DNA of 64,000 nucleotides from Desmodus rotundus (GCF_022682495.2 NC_071391.1:17707680-17771679); one strand, 5' to 3'. Positions 1-11,814 are shown, numbered from the stretch's first letter. The notes: generated by a model not told the origin, from the sequence alone. Made by a program: numbers and translations.

Positions 1-2188
1 CTCCCCCTTGCCTGAAACCCCTGGTTTATATAATCTCTATGTCTCCCTTGGCCCCTTAGGCATTCTCTTGTACTGCTAACTGTCTTTTTTATTAATTTAT
101 ATCACTTAAGGAACCTGAAGGCAAAAATCAAGTGTATTAATTTTTCAAACATTTTTTTTTCAGAAGATAATGATGACTACACAATAGGGATCAAACCAGA
201 GCTATTTTGGTAATTCTTTCATCTCCCTGATAGCTTTGGTCAGCCCCAGGGATCCACAGTCCTTTCTGATTGTTTGAACTTGGTTTCCTAAGAATGAAGT
301 AAAGGAAACAGGTCTGTGATGGAAAGAATCAAATAGAGGTTATCTTTATAAGACTGTAGCGTAATGAAGCTAGCCCGGATTTTGTAATTCTGGTGTGTGA
401 TCTTTTACGACATTAGGCAATAAAATAGCTCTACAACTAATGAGACAAGGAGGGGAAAGTAGGTAAAGGGCAGAAGAGGGAAAAGAAATGTGAGCCTTGT
501 GAGCACGGGCCCCAATCTAAACATCAAAGCAGAGGGGTAAGCAGGGCACAGAGTTCAGAGAGCAGAGCTGAAATGAAAGGCAAATCTGAGAACAAACCAC
601 TCACTTCCCACTATTGCTTCAGAACTCCAGAAACTAATTAGATTACAGTTGTTTATTTATTTATGTTTGATTAGAGGAAGGGAGGTGAATAGTTTCCAAA
701 AAGAAATTTTGGTTCCTAATGCAATTTAAATATGATCTCACTAGCCATTTTGAATAGGATTGTTTTCATTGGTGCCGGGAAAGATTTTAAAGGCCACAGA
801 GTACCCAGAAGCTCTACCACTGACACCAGTAATTGTGGTGTAAGGGGTGATAGTGATTCCCAAATGACAATGTACAAATGTAATTTCTTACTGCAAATGT
901 TGCTTTATAATTCCCTGTTGGAGGATGGGGAGCAATATAAAAACATGGCGGTTTGCATGGACAAACATAATTTTGCTCACTTTAATTACTGCAACCAATC
1001 TTGCTATATTCTCAGTAGCAGAATACACACCATCCAAAAGAAGCTTTGATTTCCTCAGTAATACTCCTGACAGATGGAATCAAATTGCTCATTCTGTGTC
1101 TGTTTGGAAAATGACAGACCTCACATTAATGTAGTTAGGTGTAAATCTAAGAACTAATGGGAGCAAAACTTTCCTTGAGAAAAGACTAGTTTTATTATAG
1201 AACTTTCCTAACTTTAATAATATTTTAAGTTGATTTTAGCTATTGTCTGCTACTGAACAATTAACCTCTATCTTCTCCCCCTGGAAGACTAGAATTAAAA
1301 ATATTTATGGTTTGCAGTAATACATTCACATTTAAGGCAAAATGTTGCCAATTGGTGTTTTTCTCCTCTTTTTCAAAAGATGATTACATGTTCACAATTT
1401 ACAAGGTATTGTACACATTTCAGCAGGAAATTGTAAGCCTTTATCTTTTGACAGCAAGAAGGAATTACTGCCCTTTTTAAAATAGCCTCCCTATTTTGTC
1501 CCAATAAATGATTCATGCTGGAGACTTCATGATGTCTTTTGTTGGTTTCTGCAAATTTCAACACAGGCAGTCAAAAGGGAAAAGAAGTAATGCATTTCTG
1601 AACATTTCAGAAAATTATAGCTTTTCTATGGGAAGGAAGATGCATTCAAATATCTTTCGTTCTGGTGTCTTCTTCCTCCTGTGCTTTATTAATGCAAAGC
1701 TTAGATCCAGGGAAAGAAAATAAATGAGCAGATAGGAAATTATTTCTTTCTCTCTCTAGTGACCGCTCAGTGCCTGTCAGTTTTCTAACCCTGAGACCAA
1801 TAAAGAAAAGTATGGGAAGGCAGAAGCCAGTTGACAAACACCTACCACTGGTATCAAAAATCTCCTGCTAGTGTGATTTCTTCCAGAAGCTTCTGAACTA
1901 TTTTTGGGACTAAATAATAAAAATTTTTTTAAAAAGTACTAAGTTTGTATAGTAACATTATTTTTGGTGCTCTTTTACTTGTAGTTTGCTTGACTCTTTC
2001 ATTTCTTAGAAATAGTTGGCAGGTGACTTACCTGTCCTCTGATTTTGGAAATGGTTACAGCTGCACATATAGCGAGTTCCTCCAGAGCCACAGCTAATCA
2101 ACCAGTAGGCAGTGGTAAAAGTTTGCAGTACTTTTACTCAGGTTGAAATCCTGGCACTTTGCCTCTATCTCTTGTTTACCCAGTACCC
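1..2188. other. Unique AT-rich DNA, no feature recognised
   Basis: No repeat family, splice-bounded exon or conserved reading frame was recognised. Short open frames on both strands have no recognisable protein features. A perfect-looking donor motif (CAG|GTAAGT on the minus strand, around 2,027-2,034) has no convincing acceptor partner nearby. Confidence 0.5.
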
Positions 2189-2404
2189 CAGGGTTTCTCA
2201 ACCTCAGCACTATTGACGTTTCTGTGTAGATAATGATTTATTGTGGATGGCTGTCTTGTACATTGCAGGGGGTTTGGAAGCATCCCTGGCTTCTACACAT
2301 AAGATGCCTGTAATATCCACCTCATTTTCGGCAACTAAAAATCCCTCCAAAAAATTACCACGTGTCCCCTTGAGGACAAAATCACCCCTGACCAACAACT
2401 ACTG
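2189..2404 (-). mobile_element. MER20-type hAT non-autonomous DNA transposon
   Basis: The element runs from 'CAGGGTTTCTCAACCTC' to a degraded '…CAACTACTG' end, the two terminal signatures of the ~219-bp MER20 family. Internal landmarks are also present: the CATTGCAGGG and CATCCCTGGC blocks and GGACAAAATCACCCCTG. It is an old placental-mammal hAT relic with no coding capacity. MER20 copies elsewhere are known to have been co-opted as regulatory sequence; nothing here shows that for this copy. Confidence 0.75.
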
Positions 2405-3535
2405 CCCTAGCTCATGTTCACATACCAATGTATTTCAGAAAATTACACAGGAATGCCCCACCTTCTGTGGTATGGGGGGGGAGGGAAACTGTGAAGGTGT
2501 GGCTCAACACACATTCTCTGTTGCCTACTCTGAACATATAAGTTGCTGAGCTCTTGTGCATTTAACACACACACGGAGACACACACATTTGCACGTGTGC
2601 ATCTAGTTTTTAAAAAAATCTCAGTGTCTGTCCCATGTCACTTTAGTAAACAGAGTAGTGATTATTGATATCAATTACTGGAAGTTTTTTATCCTTGCAT
2701 TTTCAGAAATGTAGTACATATCTCCATATCTTATATTACTTGGAAGCCAGTTGTTTTCATAGCAATTAGTTGCTGTACTTAGACAGAATTTTGTTTAAAT
2801 TTTTCTTTGCTATTTAGTTGCATGTCCCGTCAGAACCTTACTTGGAAAACTGAGTCAATAACAAGAACAGTAACACAACAACAACAACAATGACAACAGT
2901 ATGGTCATGTGATTGAAAAGGAAAAGTAGGTGAACTCGTGAAAGTACGCGGCACAGTGGCGGGCCCCTAATCTACACTGAAACAAACCAAACCAAACCAA
3001 ACAGTACTCTCGACTGTTCCAATCACAAAGTGTAAGTCAGTACCAAAAGTCTAATTTTCTACTCCTCAAACCTCTTCCTCAAACATGTGTTTCAAAGAGT
3101 CATCAGGAAGTAATGAAAAAGGCTCGAAGCTCTAGGACTTCAAAAGACTTTGAAAGACCAGAGATTGACTTCTAGCTCTGATTCTTATTTGGTTTAACAA
3201 ATTAAAAAAAAAATTTGACCAAGGAGGAGTTTTAGGGTGGATGGACTTCTCCGGCTCCCAAGTTCACTGTGACTCAGCCTGAGGTCGCAGGCGGGGCTAA
3301 GGCCTGCCAGGGCCCTCTCTGCCCACGCAGCAGTTTGCTATTAGAGTCTGGCCTGCAGCCCCCACTGCTCAGGCCACGGAATGGGAATGAACAAGCACTG
3401 AGTGATCTGAAGCTGTTCTTCCACAAACTCTTAAACAAAATGGAAATAAGGTTGACAGAAAATAAAGTTTCTAAAAAAATGAGCCACAGTTTTCTTGAAA
3501 AAGATAAATAAACACATAAATTTGAAAATACTTAC
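2405..3535. other. Unique DNA with CA and CAA microsatellites and a GC-richer patch
   Basis: This stretch holds a short impure (CA)n near 2,563-2,590 and a short (CAA)n near 2,874-2,892. At 3,240-3,400 there is a GC-richer patch with several CpGs that stands out from its AT-rich surroundings. No repeat family or coding exon was recognised on the plus strand. Confidence 0.5.
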
Positions 3536-3781
3536 GCATTCGGAAGCATGGCAGAAATGCATAGCTCTGTTTGTATGATGGATAAGTAATCCGGAAAGAC
3601 AAACAAACAGATGGATGCGTCCCCACTGAGTACCGCATTCCTACGAATGCCAAGTAATTTATAAACTTGTAAGTCCACAGAGAACTACAGAGAAAGTAGC
3701 GATGCCGATAATCAAAATGTAGAGGCTGTGAACAAGTTGGAATGTTCCAGGGTCAGAACAAAGCTGCTAAAAGGGTCAGCC
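3536..3781 (-). other. Candidate exon (unverified), minus strand
   Basis: On the minus strand a pyrimidine-rich acceptor (TTTTTCTGCAG, ending at 3,782) is followed, about 245 bases on, by a strong donor (ATGC|GTAAGTATTT, at 3,535-3,531). A second acceptor (CTTGTTCACAG) would start the exon at 3,725. From that second start one frame stays open to the donor (about 63 codons), while the longer exon contains a stop in that frame. CpGs are more frequent than in the flanks. The translated frame is not a protein I recognise. It could be a non-coding RNA exon, a coding exon or chance. Confidence 0.25.
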
Positions 3782-4379
3782 CTGCAGAAAAAGGGCAAGA
3801 TAATGGTTCATTTCTCAGTGTGATTGACAGCAACCTTCAATACTGAGCTGCTCAAGCAGGTCCCTGACTCCCTGTCCGTCGGCACAGCCAAGCATCAGAG
3901 TCCTCATTCTTATTCTAGTGGCCCTGCTTACAATTCTGTAAACAGTGGTCCCCATCCCCTCCCTGCTCCTACAGGGGACTCATTCTCTTTAGAATAAAAA
4001 GGGTAATGCGTTTGGCAAATTCTCAGGAAGAAGTGGGCAGTGGAGAGTTGCTTTCTCAATACAGTTTTTGAGCAGTTATGAAGTGTAGTGTTGAGACTCT
4101 TAGGAATCCATGACCTACTGGATATGGCACATTGCGGCTTTTCTGGAGATGCTGGCTTTAATATCTCTGCCTGGGTGGGAGCAATGTCATAAGCACTGCT
4201 GTTGGCATCCATCCAGTTCCTTTCAGCTCGTGGCAAACATCTGCCATGACCCCCTGCCCAGAGACCCAAATGTGGATCAGAGCGCTTTTATAGGACCTGC
4301 AGTAAGAATTGCTGGCATGGAAAATTGCTTCCTTGATGATTAATTCCAATAGGAAGACTGAGGCCACGATGTTTTCTTT
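3782..4379. other. Unique DNA, no feature recognised
   Basis: Open frames overlap on both strands between 3,928 and 4,367, but none has a recognisable domain or bounding splice sites. No repeat was recognised. Confidence 0.45.
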
Positions 4380-4955
4380 TTTAAATTAATCATTATTTTT
4401 AAATATCACATAGATATAAAGGAATATTCATAATCACGGTACTACCAAAGTTTATGCATCTACCGCTATCTGCCAAGGGTGTTACCCATGGGCCCATATG
4501 TATCCTCCCCCCACTTACATAACTGCTGTTGTACATTTTGTGTTTATCATTCCCTCTCTTTCTTTTTGAAGGTGTTACTGCATATATTTGGATGTCGTTT
4601 GAATGTTTTGCATGTTTTTGCATTTTATGAAAATAGGCTCATATGATATGCCTTCTTCTAGGATTGTTCTTTTAATTCACTCTGTTCCTGAAATATGTGT
4701 ATATTGTTGCAACCCACTTATTTTCTCTGCTGCATTTTATTCCATTCTATTCTTAATGGCTTTGCAGCATTTCCGGTTCCTGCTACTATAGATCGTGCTT
4801 ATGCACACACTTGTCCGGGGCACCTAGTGCTCATGTACAATGGCTGAGTCACGTGGTAGGGGCACACTCAATAGTTCTACGTAGTATTAAAGTGCCTTTC
4901 CAAAGCAGTGCTACTATTTTTCACTCCCGACCACTGTGGCAATTTTGTTGCTGCT

Positions 4956-5004
<49 letters not shown>

Positions 5005-5480
5005 TGCCAATATTTGGTATTATGTGGCTTTTTCAAAAATAATTTGCCAGTCTGATGTATTGAACTGGTATCTCATTAAGGTTCTGAATTAAAACTCCCT
5101 GATTACTGATGAGTAAATACTATTTTTAAGCTTATTGTCTATGTGATTTTCCTTATCAGTGAAAAGCCTGTTAAATTCTTTGCCCATTTTTCTACTTGGG
5201 GTTTGTTTCATATTCTTTATATGTTTTGGAAAAGGAACTTTGACAATAGTATTTGTTCTATTCTTTTCACTGTATTTTAATACTTTTGATGGATTATCCT
5301 TATTTGGCAATAGCTGAATTAATCCACTTCCTCCTCTATCGTGTGTGCTTTGTGTGTGCATGTGAGTGCTGCTGAGAAATGCTTTGCTACTGGTGGTCAT
5401 TAGGTATCCTTCTATAAAATTTTTTCAATATTTTAAAGTTCATCTTTTAAATATCAATCTTCCCTGTAGAATTGATGTTT
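4380..5480 (-). mobile_element. Old L1M-type LINE fragment (3' UTR and ORF2 end)
   Basis: Read on the minus strand, this resembles the 3' part of old mammalian L1M elements. Examples are the 'CCCATTTTTCTACTTGGGGTTTG' type block near 5,188 and the degraded start of the 3' region near 4,390. Many substitutions and small indels indicate an ancient copy with no usable reading frame. A (TA) microsatellite has grown inside it. Confidence 0.6.
4958..5001. repeat. (AT)22 microsatellite
   Basis: A 44-base uninterrupted alternating AT tract lies within the old L1. Length and purity suggest it is polymorphic and may extrude as a cruciform. Confidence 0.95.
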
Positions 5481-5861
5481 TCCATAGTGTAAGATCATGG
5501 CAGAGTATTATTATTTTATTATGAATAAATAATTTTCCTAGATACCTCTATTTAAAATTCTATTTTTTTTTCTGCTGAAAAAATTACAACTCAGTCATAA
5601 TTAATCAAGTTTGCTTGAATACATGTGTTAGTTTCTGTCTCTCTGTACTGTTCCAGGGACCAATTTTTGTGTTCTATGAGTACACACCTTTTCACTCACT
5701 ATGGTTTCATGATCGTTGGTCTCAGTCCCATGCTCTGCACCCCCCCATCAATTTGTTCATTTTAGGCAGTATTTAATCATTTTTGATCATTTGGTCTTTT
5801 ATAAAAACTTGGGGAGCTTGGCAAGACAAAAAGATACCACAACAAAGATGATATAATCACT

Positions 5862-5995
5862 TAGCTTTTGCTGTGTAGCTGATACCACCAGGCTATGGGT
5901 ATATAAGCATTTGTTTTTCTCCCAATTTTGTGGTTTGCCAAAGGGAACTGGGCTCAGTCGGATGGTGCTTCTGGTCTGATTCAGGATTGGCTGCT
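5862..5995 (+). mobile_element. Old LTR-like repeat, partial copy 1
   Basis: This has the landmarks of a widespread mammalian TG…CA LTR-like repeat: 'TTTTGCTGTGTA', an 'AATTTTGTGGTTTG' block and 'AACTGGGCTCAGTCGG'. It corresponds only to the 5' part of the family. A fuller copy begins about 50 bases downstream. I could not fix the family name. Confidence 0.45.
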
Positions 5996-6045
5996 GTTAG
6001 ATAAGTAAGGCATAATAATAAAAATTTTGTTATCAGACTCAGATT

Positions 6046-6490
6046 TAAGCCTGTACTGTGTAAGAAAATACCACGAAGCTTAGAGGCTTAAAAGTAGTAA
6101 ACGCTTACTTTCCCTCATAATGTTATGGTCAGGAATTTGGAAGGGGCTTAGGTGGGTGGTCAGGCTGCAGTCCCAGTGTTGCCAGAGTGCAGTCATCCGA
6201 ACGTGTGACTGAAGCAGCAAGATCTGCTTCCACAGTGGCTCGCACACAAGGCTAGCCAGGTGGTGCTGGCCGTGGACCATTGGTGAGATCTTCAGCATGT
6301 GGCTCCTTCCATAGGGCTACATAGCAGTTCTCATGATAAGGCATCTGGCTTCCCCAGAGCAATTAATGCAAGAGAGAGCAAGGTGAAAGCTTGAATGTCT
6401 TTTATGAGCAAACCGTGGAGTTACATTCTATCACTTGTACAACATCTTACTGGTTATCCTGGTCAGCTCTATAAAATAGGAGGGGACTGA
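6046..6490 (+). mobile_element. Old LTR-like repeat, copy 2
   Basis: Landmarks include 'TGTAAGAAAATACCACGAAGCTTAGAGGCTTAAAA', equivalent to the family's 'AACAAACCACCCCAAAACTTAGTGGCTTAAAACA' head, then a GC-richer body with 'CTTCCACAGTGGCTC' and 'AGGCTAGCCAGG'. It is probably a solo or truncated LTR of an old ERVL-type family. It holds no coding sequence. Confidence 0.45.
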
Positions 6491-6773
6491 ACAAGGGCAT
6501 GGATGCTGGGAGGTAAGAATCATCGAGAGCAATCTTGGAGACTGTTTTCTACAGGTTGTGTTGTTGTTGAGACATAAATTATAGTATATCTACATATTAT
6601 CGCAAACAAAATGTCTTTGGGCTTTAATGTGCAAATATTGTTTAAAGGCAGATGTGTATCAGGGAGGAGGGAAACCAGAAAACTAAGTTTATATTTTTAA
6701 ATATCATATTCAGAGTGTGGTTTTAAAATAATTCCTATTATAGAGCAACTTCTCTGAAAATAATTTTTGGCAT

Positions 6774-6952
6774 GTTATGTATTTTAATCCTCATAACAAC
6801 AGCTCCCCCTTCTAAGTAGGTATTAATATTCTCAGTTCAAAGTTGAAGTAACAAATTTAGAGGGCTCATGTCACTTGTTCAAGTGTAGAAAGCTACAAAG
6901 TGGCAGAGATGCGCTTGTAACATTGCCACATTAGTCCACATCTCATACTCCT
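6774..6952 (-). mobile_element. MIR SINE
   Basis: This matches the reverse of MIR: 'TTTTAATCCTCATAACAAC', 'AGTAGGTATTAATATTCTCA' and 'CAAAGTGGCAGAGATG' in the expected order. It is diverged and inactive. Confidence 0.6.
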
Positions 6953-8889
6953 TCCAGGTAACCAACTGCCCAGTGAAAGGTTAAGAGGACTTTGTTGGCA
7001 TTACCAGATAAAAATATTAGGAGTAACTCTCTCTAGGTACAAATTTCCTAAAGGACGTTGTGTTTAAATTTCAAATAAATGGCAGAACTGCAAGATATGC
7101 TTAGAGTCATCCAGTTAAGAACTCTCTTGTTCCTCAATAATACAGAAGGAATTCCTTTAGATCAGAAATGTAAAAAAAAAAAGCAAAAAGTTCAATTGAA
7201 ATAAATGCAAATACCTGATGGAAGCCTTTCTCCTTTTTCACTAATGTATTTTCAAACATGTCTAACACTCACAACACGTATGATTCTAGGCTATAGAGTC
7301 TACGGTGCCTCTAGAATCTCTCTCTAAGGGAGCCATGAAACGGTGGCCTTGTCTTGTCGGGCTCCCTCCTCCTTCTCTATAATTTTGCTTTTATGTTCCA
7401 CACTGTAATGGTAAATTCTTTAGACTCAGTTTAACATATTAATTACACCGATGGGATAATATTGATAAAATGAAACATTCCTATAAATATTATCTCTTTC
7501 TGATTTCCTTTTTCCCTAGAAAGAGCTATGTGTGGAAATTGTGTTCCCGCTACTTTAAAAGTTGTGTTAGAGTTTGTCCTGGGTTCAGCAGACAGAGAGT
7601 ATCTTCAGAATAAGTGGTACTTAAAAAAAAAACACAAAAAAACCCCAAAACATGCCAGTTACTAAGAAGTTCTTCTTTATTATTGTTTCTTACTCTTATC
7701 CTCACAAGTTCATTTGGCTTCAGAAGCTCAGGTTTAATACTTTTTTCAAAAAATCTTTTGTAGTACCCGGTTTTGACTTTTAGCTCTTTAAGGATCCTAT
7801 ACACGAATAACACAAATGTGTTCTCGGTGGGGCACTGGAAAACTCCAGTAAGTGAAAATCAAAGGGGTTTAGGTCAAAAATAAAAAAAACAACAACAACC
7901 TCAAAGTGTTGTTTGAACTGAAATTAGAATGCAGTATATCCAAAATAATGTTAGCAACTGAGAAAATATTTACAATGGCTTAAGATACATGCCTTTTCAG
8001 AAACTGTCTATTAACTAAAGCAAGCCAAATGTGCAACATTTTTCTTTGGCATCACAGCAAACTTTAATTAAGTCAGTAACTTCACCAAACCTCCTTGGAA
8101 ATTCCTTCATAATTTCAAGTGACAACAATTTATCCTTCCCTTTAGACCTCCTGAGTTATTAGATGTAGTCATTTTGTACAATTACCACATTGCTCTGCAA
8201 GGAAGTTTGTATTTTACTTTTAGGGTTTTAACTTCTATTGCAAATGTTAATGCAACATTAAAATTCAGCATTGAAGTTCCCAGGAGCAAGGAAATGCAAA
8301 GGGCAACGTTCTCCTAATGTGATTAATTTGCTATTCTATCTCAGGCTTCTCATTGGGACACATATTATGTTTCTAACTTATAAATTAAAAAAAAATTAAG
8401 TTCAGTTTTTTCTTTTATGATTTTACTTAAAGGGGAGAATATCTTTAGTTACCATCCATGATAAAATGGCAGTGTTTTGTTTGTTTGCTTGTTTTTAGAC
8501 TCTTTGTCCACAAATTATATTTTCTTTCCCACCACACAGAGCTCCCTAATTTCTTTATTCAGGTCATGTCTATATAGTATCAACCAAACTAACTTAAAAG
8601 TTGAAAGTCCAGCTAAACATTTTCTTTTAAGTCCATAAAATAGCACATGAGTCAACCTATATTCTGTTAACAAAAATTCTACCTATTTCTCATAAAGACT
8701 AAGGCTACTGCCTCTATAAAAGTCTTTCTACTGTATCCACATTATAATTTATAATAACCATTTTATAGTTTTTAAAATACTTGTTATACCAAAATTTGTC
8801 CAGTAACTGTGGAAGATATGAGAGCCCCCGTTTTAGGTCTGAGAAAGCAAAAATTATGGTCATAGACATATTGATAGATGTTAAACCAA
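6953..8889. other. Unique AT-rich DNA
   Basis: No repeat family, splice-bounded exon or structured element was recognised. A few A-rich runs (for example 7,169-7,182 and 7,622-7,640) are present. Confidence 0.5.
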
Positions 8890-9050
8890 CCTGAGGTTCA
8901 ACCTTGAGATCACCTGAACAGCTGTGACACCTTGGATAATTTACTTTTTACCTTGAAGTTCTCATCAGTAAAATAGGAATGCCATGGAATTTAACAAACT
9001 CCATGATTAAATTATGGTGGTTAAATTGTTAAATGTGTATGTGTGTAAAG
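8890..9050 (+). mobile_element. MIR-like SINE, heavily diverged
   Basis: The order of landmarks ('TGTGACACCTTGGATAATTTACTTTT', 'CTCATCAGTAAAATAGGAATG', then 'GATTAAATTATG') follows MIR. Divergence is high, so the call is tentative. Confidence 0.45.
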
Positions 9051-9145
9051 GTACTTTGTTATTCATATATACATATAAACATTTTATATTAATATTGTTC
9101 TAAAGTATGGGATTTAATGTTCATATCAAATGTTTGGAGTTATTT

Positions 9146-9226
9146 AATTTTTAACTTGTTTTTTTTAAAATTTTTATTGTTATTCAATTACAGTTGTATG
9201 CCTTTTCTCAATTTTTAACTTGTTTT
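9146..9226 (-). mobile_element. 47-bp 'micro' L1 insertion with perfect 17-bp target duplication
   Basis: A 17-base direct repeat (AATTTTTAACTTGTTTT) occurs at 9,146-9,162 and again at 9,210-9,226. Between the copies lie only 47 bases: a T-run plus 'TTATTGTTATTCAATTACAG' and a few more bases. This is the reverse complement of a bat L1 3' end with its poly(A). It is an extremely 5'-truncated L1 retrotransposition event. The perfect duplication suggests it is relatively young. Confidence 0.9.
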
Positions 9227-9429
9227 CTTTTCAAAAATACATAAATTCCTAGTGGAATGGAATATTTAGCATAAATATTCATTCAGAAATCATGATAACA
9301 TATATGAATGGCCTATAGGTGTACACACACACATATGTATACACTTATAGAAATAATTACATAGATATATTTTACTTTTTAAAATGATGCAGTTCCCTGG
9401 GGAATAGTATATATAGTAATGTTACAAAT

Positions 9430-9690
9430 AAAAACAACAGCTACCATTTATTGAACATTTACGATGTATCCAGTACGAGCCTCAGTGCCTGGCATATATT
9501 ATTCTATTTAATTCTCACCACATTCCCAGGACATAGAAATTATTAATATCTCTAATTTTCAATTGAGAAAAGTAAGGCTCTGGGAGATTATTGCCCAAGA
9601 TTATGCAGTCAAAAAGCATCAGGGTATATTTTCCAGGTTTCTGGCTCTTCACTGATGTTCTCTGTAACTGCTATACTCTATTTGCACATT
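9430..9690 (-). mobile_element. MIR SINE
   Basis: Reverse MIR landmarks are clear: 'CTACCATTTATTGAACATTTAC', 'CAGTGCCTGGCATATATTATTC', 'CTCACCACATTCCCAGG' and 'AAGGCTCTGGGAG'. Confidence 0.75.
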
Positions 9691-10266
9691 TCTCAAGGTA
9701 TCAGACCAAAGCCCAGCATCACTGGAGGTGAGGTTTTAGGAAGAGTTCCATAATTCAATTACCAAAGAGTAAAATGTGAGTCATATGTTATGAGCTTGAG
9801 TAAGAAGTGTAATCTGTTCTTTATTTGTTTGTAATTTTTTTGATTTGGGAAACCTCTCACCAAAATTCTCAAATATAAAAAACAGGAGTAACTGAGAATG
9901 TAAATATCACACACATTTTCTATGCAATTATTCTTTACAGGTTTCAGCTCTTCATAAGCTGTTAAGAGTAATTGCTAAACACACAATATCAACAAAATAA
10001 AGCAAAATTAGAGAGAAAGAAAATACCAACATCAGAGGACAATTTGGGCCTTGTAGCCTGATTATGAACTGTTATCAATTATTACTTAATTTAGAAGCAG
10101 CTCACTTCCAGACTTGAATAAAATATATTCTAAGTCCACATAAACTATTTAGGACTTATTTTGCCTTGTTTGGCTGTTAAATTTGGAGTCTGCCTTAAAT
10201 TACGTGATTTGTCTTCTAATTAGTTAATGTTGTAATTATCTCAATCACTCTCAGAGCATGTAAGAC
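9691..10266. other. Unique AT-rich DNA upstream of a candidate promoter
   Basis: No repeat was recognised. The last 100 bases contain several homeodomain-type cores (TAATTAG and GTTAAT at 10,218-10,227; TAATTATC at 10,234), just upstream of a TATA box. Confidence 0.45.
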
Positions 10267-10434
10267 TATAAAACACCCCAACTCTTGACTAAAAGAGAAA
10301 CAACTCCTCTTTTTCTTCTTACTCCTCTCTATTTTCTCTTACACTTTCTCCCCTTTTTCTTTGCTCCCACCTCCTGCTCAACACTCTCCTATTCCTCTTC
10401 TTACTAATATTCTACAGTGACCAATGATGGACAG
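10267..10434 (+). promoter_or_regulatory. Candidate TATA promoter and short first exon (unverified)
   Basis: A TATAAAA box lies at 10,267-10,273. About 30 bases on, a pyrimidine-rich stretch of about 125 bases begins and contains no ATG until two adjacent in-frame ATGs (10,424 and 10,427). The second has A at -3 and G at +4. Eight bases later is a good donor (GGACAG|GTAAGAAA, GT at 10,435). This layout fits a first exon that encodes only a few residues. Alternatively the pyrimidine tract plus 'TATTCTACAG|TG' (10,417/10,418) acts as an acceptor, making 10,418-10,434 a 17-base microexon. No transcript evidence is available here. Confidence 0.3.
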
Positions 10435-10655
10435 GTAAGAAAATAAAACTAGAAATACCATTTCATTAATCATATTGTTCCTTGCCAGATTGTTTGATCA
10501 TATGTTATTCTTCTATAAAAAAAAGCAGAATTGAACACAAATTCGATTCCTTCTCTTCCTCTTTCTCCTTATTCTTCTTCGCACATAAATAAAGGGGCTT
10601 TTCACAGCTACTTGCCCACTTACTCAAATCTGGACTTTGCTGGTAAAGTTAGACT

Positions 10656-10870
10656 AAGATTTCTGAAACTTGGTGTTACTGAATTCATGGCCAGATAACG
10701 ATTTGTTGTGAGAGCCTGTCTTGCACACTGTAGAACATTTAATCCCATCCCTGGCCTCTACTAGATGCCAGCAGGTACCATCTTCCCCCAAGTTGTGATA
10801 ACTCAAAATGTCTCCAGACATTGCCAAATGTCCCTGGGATTTAAAATCGTCCCCTATTAAGAACCACTAT
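10656..10870 (-). mobile_element. MER20-type hAT element with 8-bp target duplication
   Basis: The copy starts 'AAGATTTCTGAAACTTGG' and ends 'AAGAACCACTATG', with the internal MER20 block 'CTCCAGACATTGCCAAATGTCCC'. Flanking GTTAGACT (10,648-10,655) and GTTAGACA (10,871-10,878) form an 8-bp duplication with one mismatch, as expected for hAT insertion. Confidence 0.75.
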
Positions 10871-10883
10871 GTTAGACACTTTC

Positions 10884-11780
10884 CTTTTTTAATTTTGTAT
10901 TACTTTTTTATTTTTTATTCCGTTTTTAATTTTTTCATTGTGTATTTTTCCATTACCTTTTAGTCCCCTTATGCCACCCCCTTCCCCTTGTAATCACCAC
11001 CCCTGTTGTCCATGTCCATGAATCCTTTTTCCTTAATCCCTCTACCCCCTAATATCCCTTCCTCACCTTAGCTGTCATCCTGCTCTCTATCTATTAGTCT
11101 GTTTTTATTTTGCCTGTTAGTTCAGTTTGTTCATTAGATTCCACATATGAGTGAAGTCATGTGGTATTTGTCTTTCTGTGACTGGCTTATTTCACTTAGC
11201 GTAGTGTTCTCCAGGTCTATCCATGGTGTTCTAAAGGGTAATTTTCTTCTTTCCATTGTGTAAATATCCCACAGTTGTTTTATCCACTCATCTTCTGATG
11301 GACACTTGGACTGCTTCCATATCTTGTAAATAATGCTGCAATGAACATAGGGATGCTTATGTTCTTTTAGATTAGTGTTTTGGGTTCCTTCAGATATAGT
11401 CTCAGGAGTGGGATAACTGGGTTAAAAGGCAGATCCATTTTTAATTATTTGAGGTATCTCCATACTGCTTTCCACAGTGACTGCATCAATCTTCATTCCT
11501 ACAAACGGTACGCGAGGGTTCGCCTTTCTCCACGTCCTCACCAGCACATGTTTGTTGATTTATTGATGATAGCCATTCTGGCAGGTGTGAGATGGTATCT
11601 CATTGTGGTTTTAATTTGCATCTCTCTGATGATTAGTCAGTGACATTGAGCATCTTTTCATGTCTTTTGGCCATCTGTATGTCCTCTTTGGAAAAGTGTC
11701 TATTCAGGTCCTTTGCCCATTTTTTAACTGGGTTGTTTGTTTTTTTGATGGTGAGTTTTCTAAGCTCTTTATAAATTGTG
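10884..11780 (-). mobile_element. 5'-truncated L1 (3' UTR and ORF2 C-terminal remnant)
   Basis: On the minus strand this is the last ~0.9 kb of an L1, covering the end of ORF2 and the 3' UTR. Landmarks on the plus strand include 'TTTCACTTAGCGTAGTGTTC', 'CATTGTGTAAATATCCCACAG' and 'GATGGTATCTCATTGTGG'. A 9-bp direct repeat (GACACTTTC, 10,875-10,883 and 11,781-11,789) fits a target duplication. ORF2 is broken, so the copy is inactive. It landed at the edge of the MER20 beside it. Confidence 0.85.
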
Positions 11781-11814
11781 GACACTTTCATTTATAATTT
11801 TTTAAAAAACAATT

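Noticed and set aside
3928..4269. 113-residue minus-strand frame overlapping a plus-strand frame
   Set aside because: No domain, no bounding splice sites and no protein resemblance.
4811..5092. 93-residue frame with a YIYIYI run
   Set aside because: The run is the translated (AT)n microsatellite within an old L1.
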